Assembly (NCBI GenBank): GCA_022820995.1
Contig: JAJEEM010000029.1
Location: 1-47,313, forward strand
Origin: Gemmatimonadota bacterium
GTDB lineage: Bacteria > Gemmatimonadota > Gemmatimonadetes > Palauibacterales > Palauibacteraceae
Direction: 5' to 3'
DNA length: 47,313 nt
Part shown: one piece after another, positions 15,752 to 24,339 of the stretch
How the letters are laid out: each line of letters opens with the position of its first letter
Numbering within the stretch: the stretch's first letter is position 1
Notes under the pieces: generated by a model
Databases searched by the model: none
Told to the model about the DNA's origin: nothing
What the model saw: only the letters and a program-made list of their open reading frames with translations
Position numbers and translations under genes: made by a program

Positions 15752-17899
15752 TTAGCGGGCGGCCGCAGTCGCGCGGGCGCGCTCGAGGAGGGACTGGTAG
15801 AGGGCGTCGGCCTCCTCCACGCGCGGTTCGAGGCGGAGGCGCTGCTGTTCCCATTCCTCCTCGAGGAGGCGGGTCGTCTCCCAGTATTCGAGATCGGCGG
15901 CGGGCCGGATCGGCTCGTCGAGCAGTTCCTGGAGCTTGGCCCGGTGGCGGGCGACGAGTTCCGGCACGGCTTCCAGCTTCCACCAGGGTTCGTCGTCCAC
16001 GACCACGAACACCGGGGCGCTGTGCGCCACGGTCATGTCGCGCGCCCCGTCGCGGTCGCCGAACGCGCGCACGGCCACCCACTGGCTCTCGTCCGCCTCG
16101 ATCCGCGTTGCGAGGCGCAGCCTGTCGGCGTCCCCGGCCGACCGGGTCACGCTCGCGACGACCTCGCCGTGGACGATGAGTTCCAGCCGGTTCAGCCGGT
16201 CGATGTCGGGGTTGAGGGAAGCCTCGGCCACGACCTCGAGGCTCTCCCCGCGCGCGACGCGAAGCTCGGAGCCCATCTCCCGGCCGTTCACCCGGAACTC
16301 CAGGAACGGCCCGTTGCTCACGTACGTGTGGCCGGAGCGGTAGGCGTTGTACCACTCGCGGGGGGCGAACGGCCCGTCCAGCTTCACGTACGTGCGCTCG
16401 ACCCCCGGCAGCGTGGGCCCGAAATACGGGTAGTCCGCGCCCGCGATGGGGCGGACGTTAAAGCCGAGGTTGAGAAAGCTGTACCAGATGTCGTCGTACA
16501 GGCGCCCGCCCTGCAGGACCTCGATGAAGTCGACGAGGTCGAACGGCACGTCGAGCGCCAGTCCCCGTTCCCCGTTGAAGAGCTGGCCCATGTGCGCGTA
16601 GCCGGAGATCCCGCCCTGGGCATGGGACGCCTCGAACACACGGTGGTAGAGGAAGTAGGACTCGGGGTCCGGACGGATGGGGCGCTGGAGGTTGTGGTGG
16701 ATCGTGTGCCCGCGGTGGACCGTGCGCGGGTCCTCCTGCCCGGACACGAGCGCGTGGCCCTCCCGCACGTACTGTCCGGCCTCGCCCCACGCCGGCTGCT
16801 TGAAGTGGGTGACGGCGATGTTCCCCATCTCGAGCAGGTTCGCGACGTGGATGTCCTCGGCGGCGATCTGCGCCCACACGGCATCGTCCTCCGTGTGCTC
16901 GCGCGCGATGTGAACGTGGGAGTCGCCGGAGTACCAGCCCTCCGCGGGGAGGTCCGCGTAGCGCTCGAGGGAGACCGTGAGATCGGTCGTCTCATCCGCG
17001 CGCACTTCGAGGGTTCGCTGATAGCCGCGGTACTCGGGGCCACGCGTCGCGACGAGTTCGTAGCTCCCGACCGGGAGCCGGGCCTCGTATGCCCCGTCGA
17101 CGTAGAAGGCGAGGCGGTGCTCGGAGGGCCACCAGGTGCGCGGGTTCACCCACAGGAGACGGACCTCGTCGGCGAAGCGGCGCACGAGCACGGACCGCTC
17201 GGAGGGAAGCGGAGCGCGGCCGGTCTCATCGTAGAGTCCGAGCCGTGCGGGGACCGAACGCCCGCTCGCGGCATCCTCGACGGCGAGGCGCAGGGTGCCG
17301 TAGCCGGCCGGAACGGGCGTGGCGTGGCTGCGCACGACCTCGATGTCGCAGAGGGCGATCCCCTCGGGACCGCCGATCGCAAGATCCGTGTCGCGGATCC
17401 CATGCGCGGCGAAGCGGGCGCGCTCGAGCGTCACCCGAGCCGTGGCGAGCGCCGCGCCGGCGCCGGCGCCCGATCCGGGGGCAAATTCGGGTTCGACGGT
17501 GGCCGATTCGCCGATCCCGTCGCCGCCGTTGTCGTTGAAACCGACGCTGAACGACCCCGTGAGTTCCGGTGCGTAGGTGATCACGAGGTCGACGGGCTCA
17601 TCGATGTCGAACGCGAAGGCGTCGTCGATGTCGAGAGCGAAGAGAGGGCCGACGACGCACGTCCGGTCGCCGATGTCGCGCGTCTGAAACGGGTTCCCGC
17701 GGCCGTACATGCCGAGTTCCGAGCGGGCGACGCCGAGCGTGCGGGCGATGTTCTCGCGCGGCCACTCGAGTTCGACGACGAAGCGGGCATCGCTGTCATG
17801 CGCCGGAGAAGGCGCGCCCTCCCCCGCCGGGCCCGTGGCCCCCGAGACGAGGAGGCCGGTCGCGGCGAGTAAGCAGATCCGGCGGACGCGAGCGGTCAC
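15752..17899 (-). CDS. Secreted CehA/McbA-family metallohydrolase
   Basis: The 715-residue protein begins with a signal peptide (RICLLAATGLLVSG) and has a beta-sandwich N-terminal half including a carboxypeptidase-regulatory-like segment (RSVPARLGLYDETGRAPLP). The PHP-type metallohydrolase half starts at AEGWYSGDSHVHI, with further His and Asp landmarks at HRGHTIHHN, GGISGYAHMGQ and RPIAGADYPYF. CehA and McbA hydrolyse carbaryl, but most family members act on unknown ester or phosphoester substrates. GTG 17899 overlaps the upstream amidohydrolase stop (GTGA). It is the last gene of a three-enzyme secreted-hydrolase operon. A relative of its catalytic domain is fused to a propeller in the divergent gene at 21607-24339. 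Confidence 0.82.
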   Translation of the reverse strand: MTARVRRICLLAATGLLVSGATGPAGEGAPSPAHDSDARFVVELEWPRENIARTLGVARSELGMYGRGNPFQTRDIGDRTCVVGPLFALDIDDAFAFDIDEPVDLVITYAPELTGSFSVGFNDNGGDGIGESATVEPEFAPGSGAGAGAALATARVTLERARFAAHGIRDTDLAIGGPEGIALCDIEVVRSHATPVPAGYGTLRLAVEDAASGRSVPARLGLYDETGRAPLPSERSVLVRRFADEVRLLWVNPRTWWPSEHRLAFYVDGAYEARLPVGSYELVATRGPEYRGYQRTLEVRADETTDLTVSLERYADLPAEGWYSGDSHVHIAREHTEDDAVWAQIAAEDIHVANLLEMGNIAVTHFKQPAWGEAGQYVREGHALVSGQEDPRTVHRGHTIHHNLQRPIRPDPESYFLYHRVFEASHAQGGISGYAHMGQLFNGERGLALDVPFDLVDFIEVLQGGRLYDDIWYSFLNLGFNVRPIAGADYPYFGPTLPGVERTYVKLDGPFAPREWYNAYRSGHTYVSNGPFLEFRVNGREMGSELRVARGESLEVVAEASLNPDIDRLNRLELIVHGEVVASVTRSAGDADRLRLATRIEADESQWVAVRAFGDRDGARDMTVAHSAPVFVVVDDEPWWKLEAVPELVARHRAKLQELLDEPIRPAADLEYWETTRLLEEEWEQQRLRLEPRVEEADALYQSLLERARATAAAR

Positions 17900-19572
17900 C
17901 GCTCGTACACGATCCGCCCGCCCACGACGGTCAGGTCGATCTGCATGGATTCCAGGCATGGGTCCTCGCACTCCAGCACATGGTCCGCCGTCACGACGAG
18001 GTCGGCGGCCATCCCGACTTCGAGCGTCCCCTTCTCCTCCTCCGCGAAGGTGAGGTGCGCGTAGCCTCGCGTCACGGCCTCGAGCGCCTCCTCCCGCGTG
18101 ATGCCCTGCGATGGGTCGAGCACGCCGGCGCTGATCGTGCCGCGCGTCGTGAAGTGGTGCAGCATCCACCATGGGTCCCAGGGGACGACGGGGGAATCCG
18201 TGCCCAGCGACACCGGGATCCCGGCGTCCAGGTAGGCGCGCACGGGCGTGGTCCAGGCCGCGCGCTCCTCGCCCCAGTACTTCACGAGGCTCGGCGCGGC
18301 CACGTAGAGGTGGTTCTGCGCCGTCACGTGGAGTCCGAGCGCCCGCATGCGCGGGAAGTGGTCGTCGCGCGGGATGAAACCGTGTTCGACGACCCAGCGG
18401 AGGCCGTCGATCGGCGCATCGGCGTTCGCGGCCTCGTAGCCGTCGAGGACGAGGTCGATGGCCGCGTCGCCCACCGCGTGCGTCGCCACCCGCCAGCCCC
18501 GCCGGTGAAGTTCGCGGACGGTTTCGATGTAGCGCTCGGTCGGCACGGTCTGCAGGCCGTGGAAGGTGCCCCCCTCGCCCCAGGGCTCCTCGTACGGCTC
18601 GCGCATGAGACCGCCCTCGAAGCCGCCGTCCACGCCGAGCTTCACGCCGCCGACGCGGAGCCAGTCGTCGCCCTCGCCCATCTCCGGCCATGTCGCGAGC
18701 GCGTCGGCGAGCGGCGGCGCTCCGGCGCCCCGAGGAGCGCGCAGGACATAATTCACGCGCAGGGTGAGCCGGCCCTGGTCCCGGAGTCGCTCGATGGCCC
18801 GGTACTGCTCGGGGGGGCCGCCCGGGTAACGGATGCTGGTCAGGCCGCGGGAGTTGAGCGCGGCGTACTCCTCGGCCATCTCGTCGAGGACGACCGCCGG
18901 ATCGGACGGCGCGGCGGCCGGCAGCGTCACGAGATCCTTGGCGCGGTCTACGAGTTCGCCGTTCAGCCGCCCGTCCGGATAGCGACCGATGCGGCCGCCC
19001 GGCACCTCGGGCGTCGATTCGCCGATGTCCCAGCGGGCGAGCGCCGGACTGTTCAGCACGTATTCGTGTCCGCCGCGGACGACGACGACCGGCTGCCCGG
19101 GCGCCGCGCCGTCGAGATCGTCACGATAGGGAAGGCGGTGCTCGGCGAGCTGGCCTTCGTGCCAGTCGCGGTTCGTGACGATCAACTCGCCGGGCGCCGT
19201 CTCCAGCGCGAAGGCGGCGATCGCATCGGCCACGTCCCGCAGGGAGCGCGCCCCCGTCAGGTCGACCCCCGGGCCGCCTCCGATGCCGTGGTAGTGGTTG
19301 TCCGTGAGCCCGGGAATCACGGTCCGGCCGTTCAACTCCACGACGCGCGTGTCGGGCCCGGCCAGCCGGCGAATCTCGTCCGACGTCCCCACCGCCCGCA
19401 CGCGGCCGTCGCTGACCGCCAGCGCCTCCACGGTCCCCGGCGCTCCCATCGTGAGGATCTCGCCGTCGACGAGGACGAGGTCCGCTGCCTCGGGCCGGGG
19501 CGCCCCGCAGGCCGCCAGCCCGAGCGCCACGAGTCCCACTGTCGCCAGCTTCGGGGCCATCAGTGCAATCAC
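17896..19572 (-). CDS. YtcJ-like amidohydrolase lipoprotein
   Basis: The 558-residue product has a lipoprotein signal (VGLVALGLAACG) and an amidohydrolase-3/YtcJ fold. Visible landmarks are VIPGLTDNHYHG (metal His-x-His), GVKLGVDGGFEGG, THAVGDAAIDLVLDGYE, WVVEHGFI and SLGTDSPVVPWDP (metal Asp). YtcJ-type enzymes hydrolyse exocyclic amide bonds of unknown physiological substrates. It would act in the periplasm. GTG 19572 overlaps the upstream gene's TGA, and its own stop overlaps the next GTG. An internal ATG at 19560 is an alternative start that keeps the signal. Confidence 0.87.
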   Translation of the reverse strand: MIALMAPKLATVGLVALGLAACGAPRPEAADLVLVDGEILTMGAPGTVEALAVSDGRVRAVGTSDEIRRLAGPDTRVVELNGRTVIPGLTDNHYHGIGGGPGVDLTGARSLRDVADAIAAFALETAPGELIVTNRDWHEGQLAEHRLPYRDDLDGAAPGQPVVVVRGGHEYVLNSPALARWDIGESTPEVPGGRIGRYPDGRLNGELVDRAKDLVTLPAAAPSDPAVVLDEMAEEYAALNSRGLTSIRYPGGPPEQYRAIERLRDQGRLTLRVNYVLRAPRGAGAPPLADALATWPEMGEGDDWLRVGGVKLGVDGGFEGGLMREPYEEPWGEGGTFHGLQTVPTERYIETVRELHRRGWRVATHAVGDAAIDLVLDGYEAANADAPIDGLRWVVEHGFIPRDDHFPRMRALGLHVTAQNHLYVAAPSLVKYWGEERAAWTTPVRAYLDAGIPVSLGTDSPVVPWDPWWMLHHFTTRGTISAGVLDPSQGITREEALEAVTRGYAHLTFAEEEKGTLEVGMAADLVVTADHVLECEDPCLESMQIDLTVVGGRIVYER

Positions 19573-21263
19573 GGCGCCCCTCCCGTCTCGCGGCGCAGGA
19601 GTCTGCCGGGCTGGGCCTCCGTCAGCACGCCGTCATCGATCACCGGCACGCCGTTCACGAACACGTAGTCCATCCCCTCGGCATAGCGCATCGCGTCCCC
19701 GAACCGGGCCATGTCCCGCACCTCGTCCGAGTCGAAGAGCACGAGATCCGCCGCCATCCCCGGCGCGATCAGGCCCCTGTCCGCCAGTCCCAGCCGGCGG
19801 GCCGCGAGCGACGTCATGCGGCGCACGGCGTCCTCCAGACTCAGAATCCCGTCCTCCCGCACGTACTTCGCGATCACGCGCGGGAAGGCCCCGAACGCCC
19901 TCGGATGCGAACTCGCCGTGGTCGCGGGGTTCACCGGCGAGGCGTCGGTGTCGATCATCACGAACTCGGCCCGGAGCGCCTGCCACTTCTGCTCCTCGTT
20001 CATGCTCTCCGGGTTCACGCTCACGCCGCCGGCCTGCACGAGATCGAAGAACGCTTCCCACTCCTCGGTCCCGAGGACCTCCGCCGCCTCGGCGATCGAG
20101 AGGTTGATCACGCGGGCGTCCACCTCGTCGGGGGCGGAGACGATGAGGACCTTGTCCCAGTCCATCCCCACATGGCGGTACCAGTTCTCCCAGTCCGACG
20201 TCGTCTCCACCTCGCGGCGGAGTTCCGCCCGCACCGCGGGATCGGAAAGGGTTTCGAGGAAGGGCACCCGGCCGCCCGCGTAGTGGCGGGGATGGAGGAA
20301 GGAGCCGAGACCGATCCCGTTCCGGATGTAGGGATAGATGTCCGCCGTCACGTCGATCCCGGCGACGCGCGCCGAGTCGATGAGGGCGAGGGCCTCGGCC
20401 ATCAGCGGCCAGTTGTCCCGTCCCGCTGCCTTGAGGTGGTAGATGTGGACGGGGGTGCCGGCGCGGACGCCGATCTCGATCGCTTCCCGGATCGCCTCCA
20501 GGACGGAGTGCGACTCGTTCCGCATGTGCGTGAAGTAGGTGCCGCCGTACTCGCCCGCGACGCGCGTGAGTTCGACGAGTTCTTCCGTAGTCGCGTATAC
20601 GGCGGGGGGATAGATGAGCGATGTCGAGGTCCCGACGGCGCCGTCCTCCATCGCCTGCCGGACGAGCGCCTTCATCTCCTCGAGTTGCCCGGGCGTCGGC
20701 TGTACGTCCCCGTCGCCCAGGACCACGCGCCGCACCTGTGTGAGTCCCACGTCGTGGACGACGTTGATCGGGATCCCGATGCGCTCGACGTGCGCGAAGT
20801 ATTCCGCATACGTCCGCCAGCGCAGTTCCTCGCCGTTCACGACCAGCCCCGAGGGCTGCGTGGCGTCGCTCTGTGGCGCGGCCGACCCGCCCTCGCCGGA
20901 GAGGTAGGTCGTGATCCCCTGCCGGAGCTTGCTCTCGGCGCTCGGGGGATCCGTGATGAGGACGACGCTCGACTGGCCCATCATGTCGATGAACCCTGGG
21001 CTGACTACGCGATCCGCCGCGTCGATCGTGCGCGCCGCCGGCTGGCCCGAGAGGTTCCCGACCGCCGCGATCCGGTCCCCGCGAAGGCCGACATCGCCGC
21101 GCACCCAGGGATTCCCCGCCCCGTCCACGATCCGCGCCCCCGTGATCAGCACGTCGAACGGCCCCGCAGGCGTTGGTCCCTCTCCCACCCCACACCCCAG
21201 GAGAGCCAGTCCCAGTAGCACGGACGCAGGAAGGCGTGGGGGCCAGCCCCCTCTTGCGTTCAC
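19569..21263 (-). CDS. D-aminoacylase-like amidohydrolase lipoprotein with altered metal motif
   Basis: The 564-residue protein has a lipoprotein signal (LLGLALLGCG) and resembles N-acyl-D-amino-acid deacylases: YFTHMRNESHSV, VHIYHLKAAG and MIDTDASPVNP correspond to the metal-binding and catalytic regions, and a C-terminal GLIAPGMAADLVLFD follows. The first motif is odd: the family normally has His-x-His after PGFID, but here it reads PGFIDMMGQSS. The enzyme may bind only one metal or have changed chemistry. GTG 21263 overlaps the stop of a short upstream frame. It is the first large gene of the secreted hydrolase operon (D-aminoacylase-like, YtcJ-like, CehA-like). Confidence 0.83.
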   Translation of the reverse strand: MNARGGWPPRLPASVLLGLALLGCGVGEGPTPAGPFDVLITGARIVDGAGNPWVRGDVGLRGDRIAAVGNLSGQPAARTIDAADRVVSPGFIDMMGQSSVVLITDPPSAESKLRQGITTYLSGEGGSAAPQSDATQPSGLVVNGEELRWRTYAEYFAHVERIGIPINVVHDVGLTQVRRVVLGDGDVQPTPGQLEEMKALVRQAMEDGAVGTSTSLIYPPAVYATTEELVELTRVAGEYGGTYFTHMRNESHSVLEAIREAIEIGVRAGTPVHIYHLKAAGRDNWPLMAEALALIDSARVAGIDVTADIYPYIRNGIGLGSFLHPRHYAGGRVPFLETLSDPAVRAELRREVETTSDWENWYRHVGMDWDKVLIVSAPDEVDARVINLSIAEAAEVLGTEEWEAFFDLVQAGGVSVNPESMNEEQKWQALRAEFVMIDTDASPVNPATTASSHPRAFGAFPRVIAKYVREDGILSLEDAVRRMTSLAARRLGLADRGLIAPGMAADLVLFDSDEVRDMARFGDAMRYAEGMDYVFVNGVPVIDDGVLTEAQPGRLLRRETGGAP

Positions 21264-21433
21264 CGCCGCCCCGCATCGCGGAGGGCCTTCCAGCTTATGC
21301 CGTCCAGCCTGTTTCCCTTGCGCAAAGCAATCAGCCCCTTGATCGCACGGGCGATTTCGCCGTCAGACATCTCTCGCCGCGTAACCGTATCCTCGGCTAC
21401 GGCGTCGCATTCTTCCTTCATCAGCCAATCCAT
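21260..21433 (-). CDS. Small protein of unknown function with antitoxin-like C-terminus
   Basis: ATG 21433 would give 57 residues beginning MDWLMKEECDAVAED, with a helical middle (MSDGEIARAIKGLIALRKG) and the end GISWKALRDAGRR, which resembles the C-terminal ends of some antitoxins. Its TGA overlaps the GTG of the downstream amidohydrolase. The same frame is open upstream to about 21680 and looks partly protein-like (FPSEYLSTLGDVQQLPKDQY) but without a clear start, so this may be the remnant of a longer gene. The remaining 173 bases up to 21606 hold no gene I can support. Confidence 0.3.
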   Translation of the reverse strand: MDWLMKEECDAVAEDTVTRREMSDGEIARAIKGLIALRKGNRLDGISWKALRDAGRR

Positions 21434-21606
21434 GGGCGCAGGTTCCTGTCCCTCGAAGGATCGACCGGGCGTCGCCTGGCGGCAACCGCACCTCCGGCAG
21501 GTAAGCTGTTGGAGCGGCCGGTGGACGCGTCGCGTCATGGCCTGCGACCGCGCATACTGGTCTTTCGGGAGCTGCTGAACGTCGCCGAGGGTCGAGAGGT
21601 ATTCTG

Positions 21607-24339
21607 ATGGGAAGCCGAACTGCGAAGCGCCGCGCTCTTGTTGTCCAGCCCCTGCCGCTTGTGTGCCACATTGTGAGAGTTATGGCGCATAAGACGGCTG
21701 ACGTGCCACGTATGGCACACAAAACTCGCCGTGTGCCACAAATCGCGAGATGTGGCACAAAATGGCCGCACGTTTCCCGAAACTGGTCCCTTCTCCTGCT
21801 CCTCCTTTGGGGCCCTTGGCACCCGGCGCCGCTGTCCGGGCAGGATGCGGAGCGGTATCCGGGGCCGTTTCCCGGCGGGTATCCGGCGATGAGCGGGATC
21901 GGCGGGTCGGGGAAGATGTACATGGAGAGCTACTTCCCGCCCCCCGTCACGGCGTCGCCCACCTATCCCGCCTTCTCGCCCGATGGCGCGTCGATCGCCT
22001 TCGCCTACCAGGGGCGGATCTGGGCGGTCCCCGCCGAAGGGGGCGTGGCGCGGCAGTTGACGTCCGGGGCCGGCTACCACTCGATGCCGAGCTGGTCGTC
22101 GGACGGCCGACACATCGCCTACGCCGCGGACATCGACCTCAATCTCGACATCTTCCTGCTCGACCTCGATAGCGGAGAATCCCGGCGGCTGACGGAGGAT
22201 CCGGCCATCGACATGCGGCCGCGCTTCTCCCCCGACGGCTCCAGGATCCTGTTCACGACCGGACGGGACGGGACGTTCGACCTCTGGGCGTACGACCTGG
22301 GGACGGGAGCGCTGGAGTCCGTCATCGCCCACCCGGGGGCGAACGACATGGCCGGCGACTGGATCGGCGACACGGGCGACATCGTCTTCGTCTCCAAGCG
22401 CGGAGAGGCGGCGCTCGGCTCGGGCTCGCTGTGGCGATGGAGCGCGGACACCGGCGAGGCGGAACTCCTCATCCGCATCGAGACGAACTACCAGGCCTCG
22501 CCGGTCGTGGCCCCCCACGGCGGCTCCGTGGCCTACGTGACGGACGCATCCGGGAACAACGACATCTACCAGGTCCCGACGTACCGGGCGGGCGCGGCGC
22601 AGGACCGTTCCAGCCCGGGCATCCAGCAGGTCCGCCTCACGCACACCCGCACCGACGAGTACTTCCCCTCGTGGTCGCCGGACGGGGAGCGCCTCGTCTA
22701 CGCGCGGAACGGGGGCCTGCACGGCCAGGAACGGACGATCGACGGCGGGATGGGGTTCGGGCTCTACACGACGGGGCGCGGTGGCGGCGATCCGGTCCCG
22801 GTGCCGATCGAGGACTACGCGTGGTCCGAACCCACGGGCCAGGTGCAGGTCCGCGTCACCGACGCGAGCGGGCGGCGGGTCCCCTCCCGCATCTACCTGG
22901 AGGCGTCGGACGGGCGGAGCTACTTCCCCGACGGCAGCTTTCCCCGCGTCCTGAGCGGGCCCGAGGACTACTACTTCCACACGGACGGGAGCTTCTCCGT
23001 CACCCTCCCGGTCGGGACGGCCGAACTGGAGGTGTGGCGGGGCTTCGAGTACGAACCCGTCATGCGCACGGTGGACGTGCGCGCCGGCGAATGGACGAAC
23101 GTCGATGTGCGGCTCGAGCGCTGGATCGACATGGCCGCGGACGGCTGGTATTCGGGGGACAATCACATCCACCCGAACTACGGCGGCCACTACTTCGTCA
23201 CGCCGCTCGATCTCGGCAACAAGGCGCTGGCGGAAGACCTCAACGTGGCGAACGGGATGATCGCCAACTACTGGGCGAACAGCCGCGTCGAGGATCTGGA
23301 GCACTTTCTCGGCCACCCGCATCCGCACCCGGACCCGCGCACGATCGTCTACTACAACGAGGAGTACCGGCCGAACTTCTTCGCCCACATGTCGCTGCTG
23401 AACCTCGTGGAGCTCATCACGCCGTTCTACATCGGTTACGAGGGGACGGCGTACCGCGAACTCTACCCGGATAACGCGGCCGTTCTGCGCCGCGTACACG
23501 AGCAGGGCGGCATCGGCGGCTACGTGCACCCGTTCGGGCTCAGCCACCGCGGGCCCGACCCGGCGCCCGGCGGGGCGCGAGAACTGCCCGTCGACGCGAT
23601 CCTCGGGCTGGCCGACTTCGTGGACGTCTCCTGCATCTGGAGCGATGAACTTGGGACGGCCGCGATCTGGTACCGTCTGCTCAACACCGGCTCCCGGATC
23701 CCGGCCACCGCGGGAACGGACGCGATGACGGACATGTGGCGGCATCCGGCCGTGGGGACGACGCGGTCGTACGTCTACACGGGCGAGGAGGAGCTCGACT
23801 ACGACGAGTGGGCGGACGCGATGGCCGCCGGCCACGCCTTCGTGACGAGCGGGCCCATCCTCACGCTCGACGTGGACGGCATGGGGATGGGGGAGGAACT
23901 GGCGGTCTCGAGCGGCGAAAGCGTGACGGTCGCGGTCACGGCCCGCTCACTGTTCGAGATGGAGCGGCTCGACATCATCCGGAACGGCGAGATCATCCAC
24001 ACGGTCGAAGCGAGCGGCGACGGCCGGACGCTGGAGGCGGAGGTCGACGTGCGCATGGATGGAAGCGGATGGATCGCCGCGCGAATCCTCGGGCCGGCGC
24101 AGCACGGCGCCATGGACAGCTACCTGTTCGCGCACACGAACCCGGTGTTCGTCATCGCCGACGGAGAGCCGATCCGGTCGCAGGAGGACGCCGCGTTCTT
24201 CGTGCGCTGGATCGAGCGGACGATCGAGGATCTCCATTCCATGGACCGCTGGGACGACCCGGCGCACAAGGCCGAGGTCATCGCGACGTTCGAGGAGGGT
24301 CTCCGCCTCTACCGCGACCAGGCCGCCGGTGGCCGCTGA
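21607..24339 (+). CDS. TolB-like propeller fused to a CehA/PHP-type metallohydrolase domain
   Basis: After a hydrophobic stretch (WSLLLLLLWGPW) the protein has PD40/TolB-type blades (YPAFSPDGASIAFAY, MPSWSSDGRHIAYAAD, RPRFSPDGSRILFTT, FPSWSPDGERLVYAR) over about residues 110-390. A carboxypeptidase-like beta domain follows (VTDASGRRVPSRIYLEASDG), and then a PHP-like domain starting DGWYSGDNHIHPNYGG, with GGIGGYVHPFG and ATAGTDAMTD. It is probably periplasmic. The start is unclear: ATG 21607 has a good ribosome site (GAGAGG) but leaves about 59 residues before the hydrophobic core; in-frame ATG 21682 or 21712 or GTG 21733 would give a more normal signal peptide. The stretch in question overlaps the half-site array. 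The next gene overlaps its end by 11 bases. Confidence 0.8.
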   Translation: MGSRTAKRRALVVQPLPLVCHIVRVMAHKTADVPRMAHKTRRVPQIARCGTKWPHVSRNWSLLLLLLWGPWHPAPLSGQDAERYPGPFPGGYPAMSGIGGSGKMYMESYFPPPVTASPTYPAFSPDGASIAFAYQGRIWAVPAEGGVARQLTSGAGYHSMPSWSSDGRHIAYAADIDLNLDIFLLDLDSGESRRLTEDPAIDMRPRFSPDGSRILFTTGRDGTFDLWAYDLGTGALESVIAHPGANDMAGDWIGDTGDIVFVSKRGEAALGSGSLWRWSADTGEAELLIRIETNYQASPVVAPHGGSVAYVTDASGNNDIYQVPTYRAGAAQDRSSPGIQQVRLTHTRTDEYFPSWSPDGERLVYARNGGLHGQERTIDGGMGFGLYTTGRGGGDPVPVPIEDYAWSEPTGQVQVRVTDASGRRVPSRIYLEASDGRSYFPDGSFPRVLSGPEDYYFHTDGSFSVTLPVGTAELEVWRGFEYEPVMRTVDVRAGEWTNVDVRLERWIDMAADGWYSGDNHIHPNYGGHYFVTPLDLGNKALAEDLNVANGMIANYWANSRVEDLEHFLGHPHPHPDPRTIVYYNEEYRPNFFAHMSLLNLVELITPFYIGYEGTAYRELYPDNAAVLRRVHEQGGIGGYVHPFGLSHRGPDPAPGGARELPVDAILGLADFVDVSCIWSDELGTAAIWYRLLNTGSRIPATAGTDAMTDMWRHPAVGTTRSYVYTGEEELDYDEWADAMAAGHAFVTSGPILTLDVDGMGMGEELAVSSGESVTVAVTARSLFEMERLDIIRNGEIIHTVEASGDGRTLEAEVDVRMDGSGWIAARILGPAQHGAMDSYLFAHTNPVFVIADGEPIRSQEDAAFFVRWIERTIEDLHSMDRWDDPAHKAEVIATFEEGLRLYRDQAAGGR
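21662..21759. repeat. Array of six TGTGCCACA-type half-sites in alternating orientation
   Basis: Half-sites start at 21662(+), 21681(-), 21702(+), 21711(-), 21732(+) and 21751(-), with start-to-start spacings of 19, 21, 9, 21 and 19. The outer pairs are TGTGCCACA-N10-TGTGGCACA (perfect at 21732-21759, imperfect at 21662-21689). The middle pair is abutted (21702-21719). Same-orientation sites are 30 or 40 bp apart, near whole helical turns. The array overlaps the 5' end of the propeller-CehA gene and lies in the divergent region facing the hydrolase operon. It also encodes the repeated peptide MAHKT-x-x-VP if the long start is used. Confidence 0.85.

Noticed and set aside
15752..18691. A 979-codon frame as one very long CehA protein
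   Set aside because: The first about 260 codons are antisense-type sequence within the YtcJ-like gene; the signal peptide begins at GTG 17899.
21173..21607. Plus-strand frame ending ILVFRELLNVAEGREVF as a gene before the propeller-CehA gene
   Set aside because: Although its stop overlaps ATG 21607, the body is low-complexity shadow sequence opposite the amidohydrolase start, with no recognisable domain.
21713..21759. TGGCAC motifs as sigma-54 promoters
   Set aside because: The -24 like TGGCAC is present several times but no TTGC follows at the required 5-base spacing in any copy.
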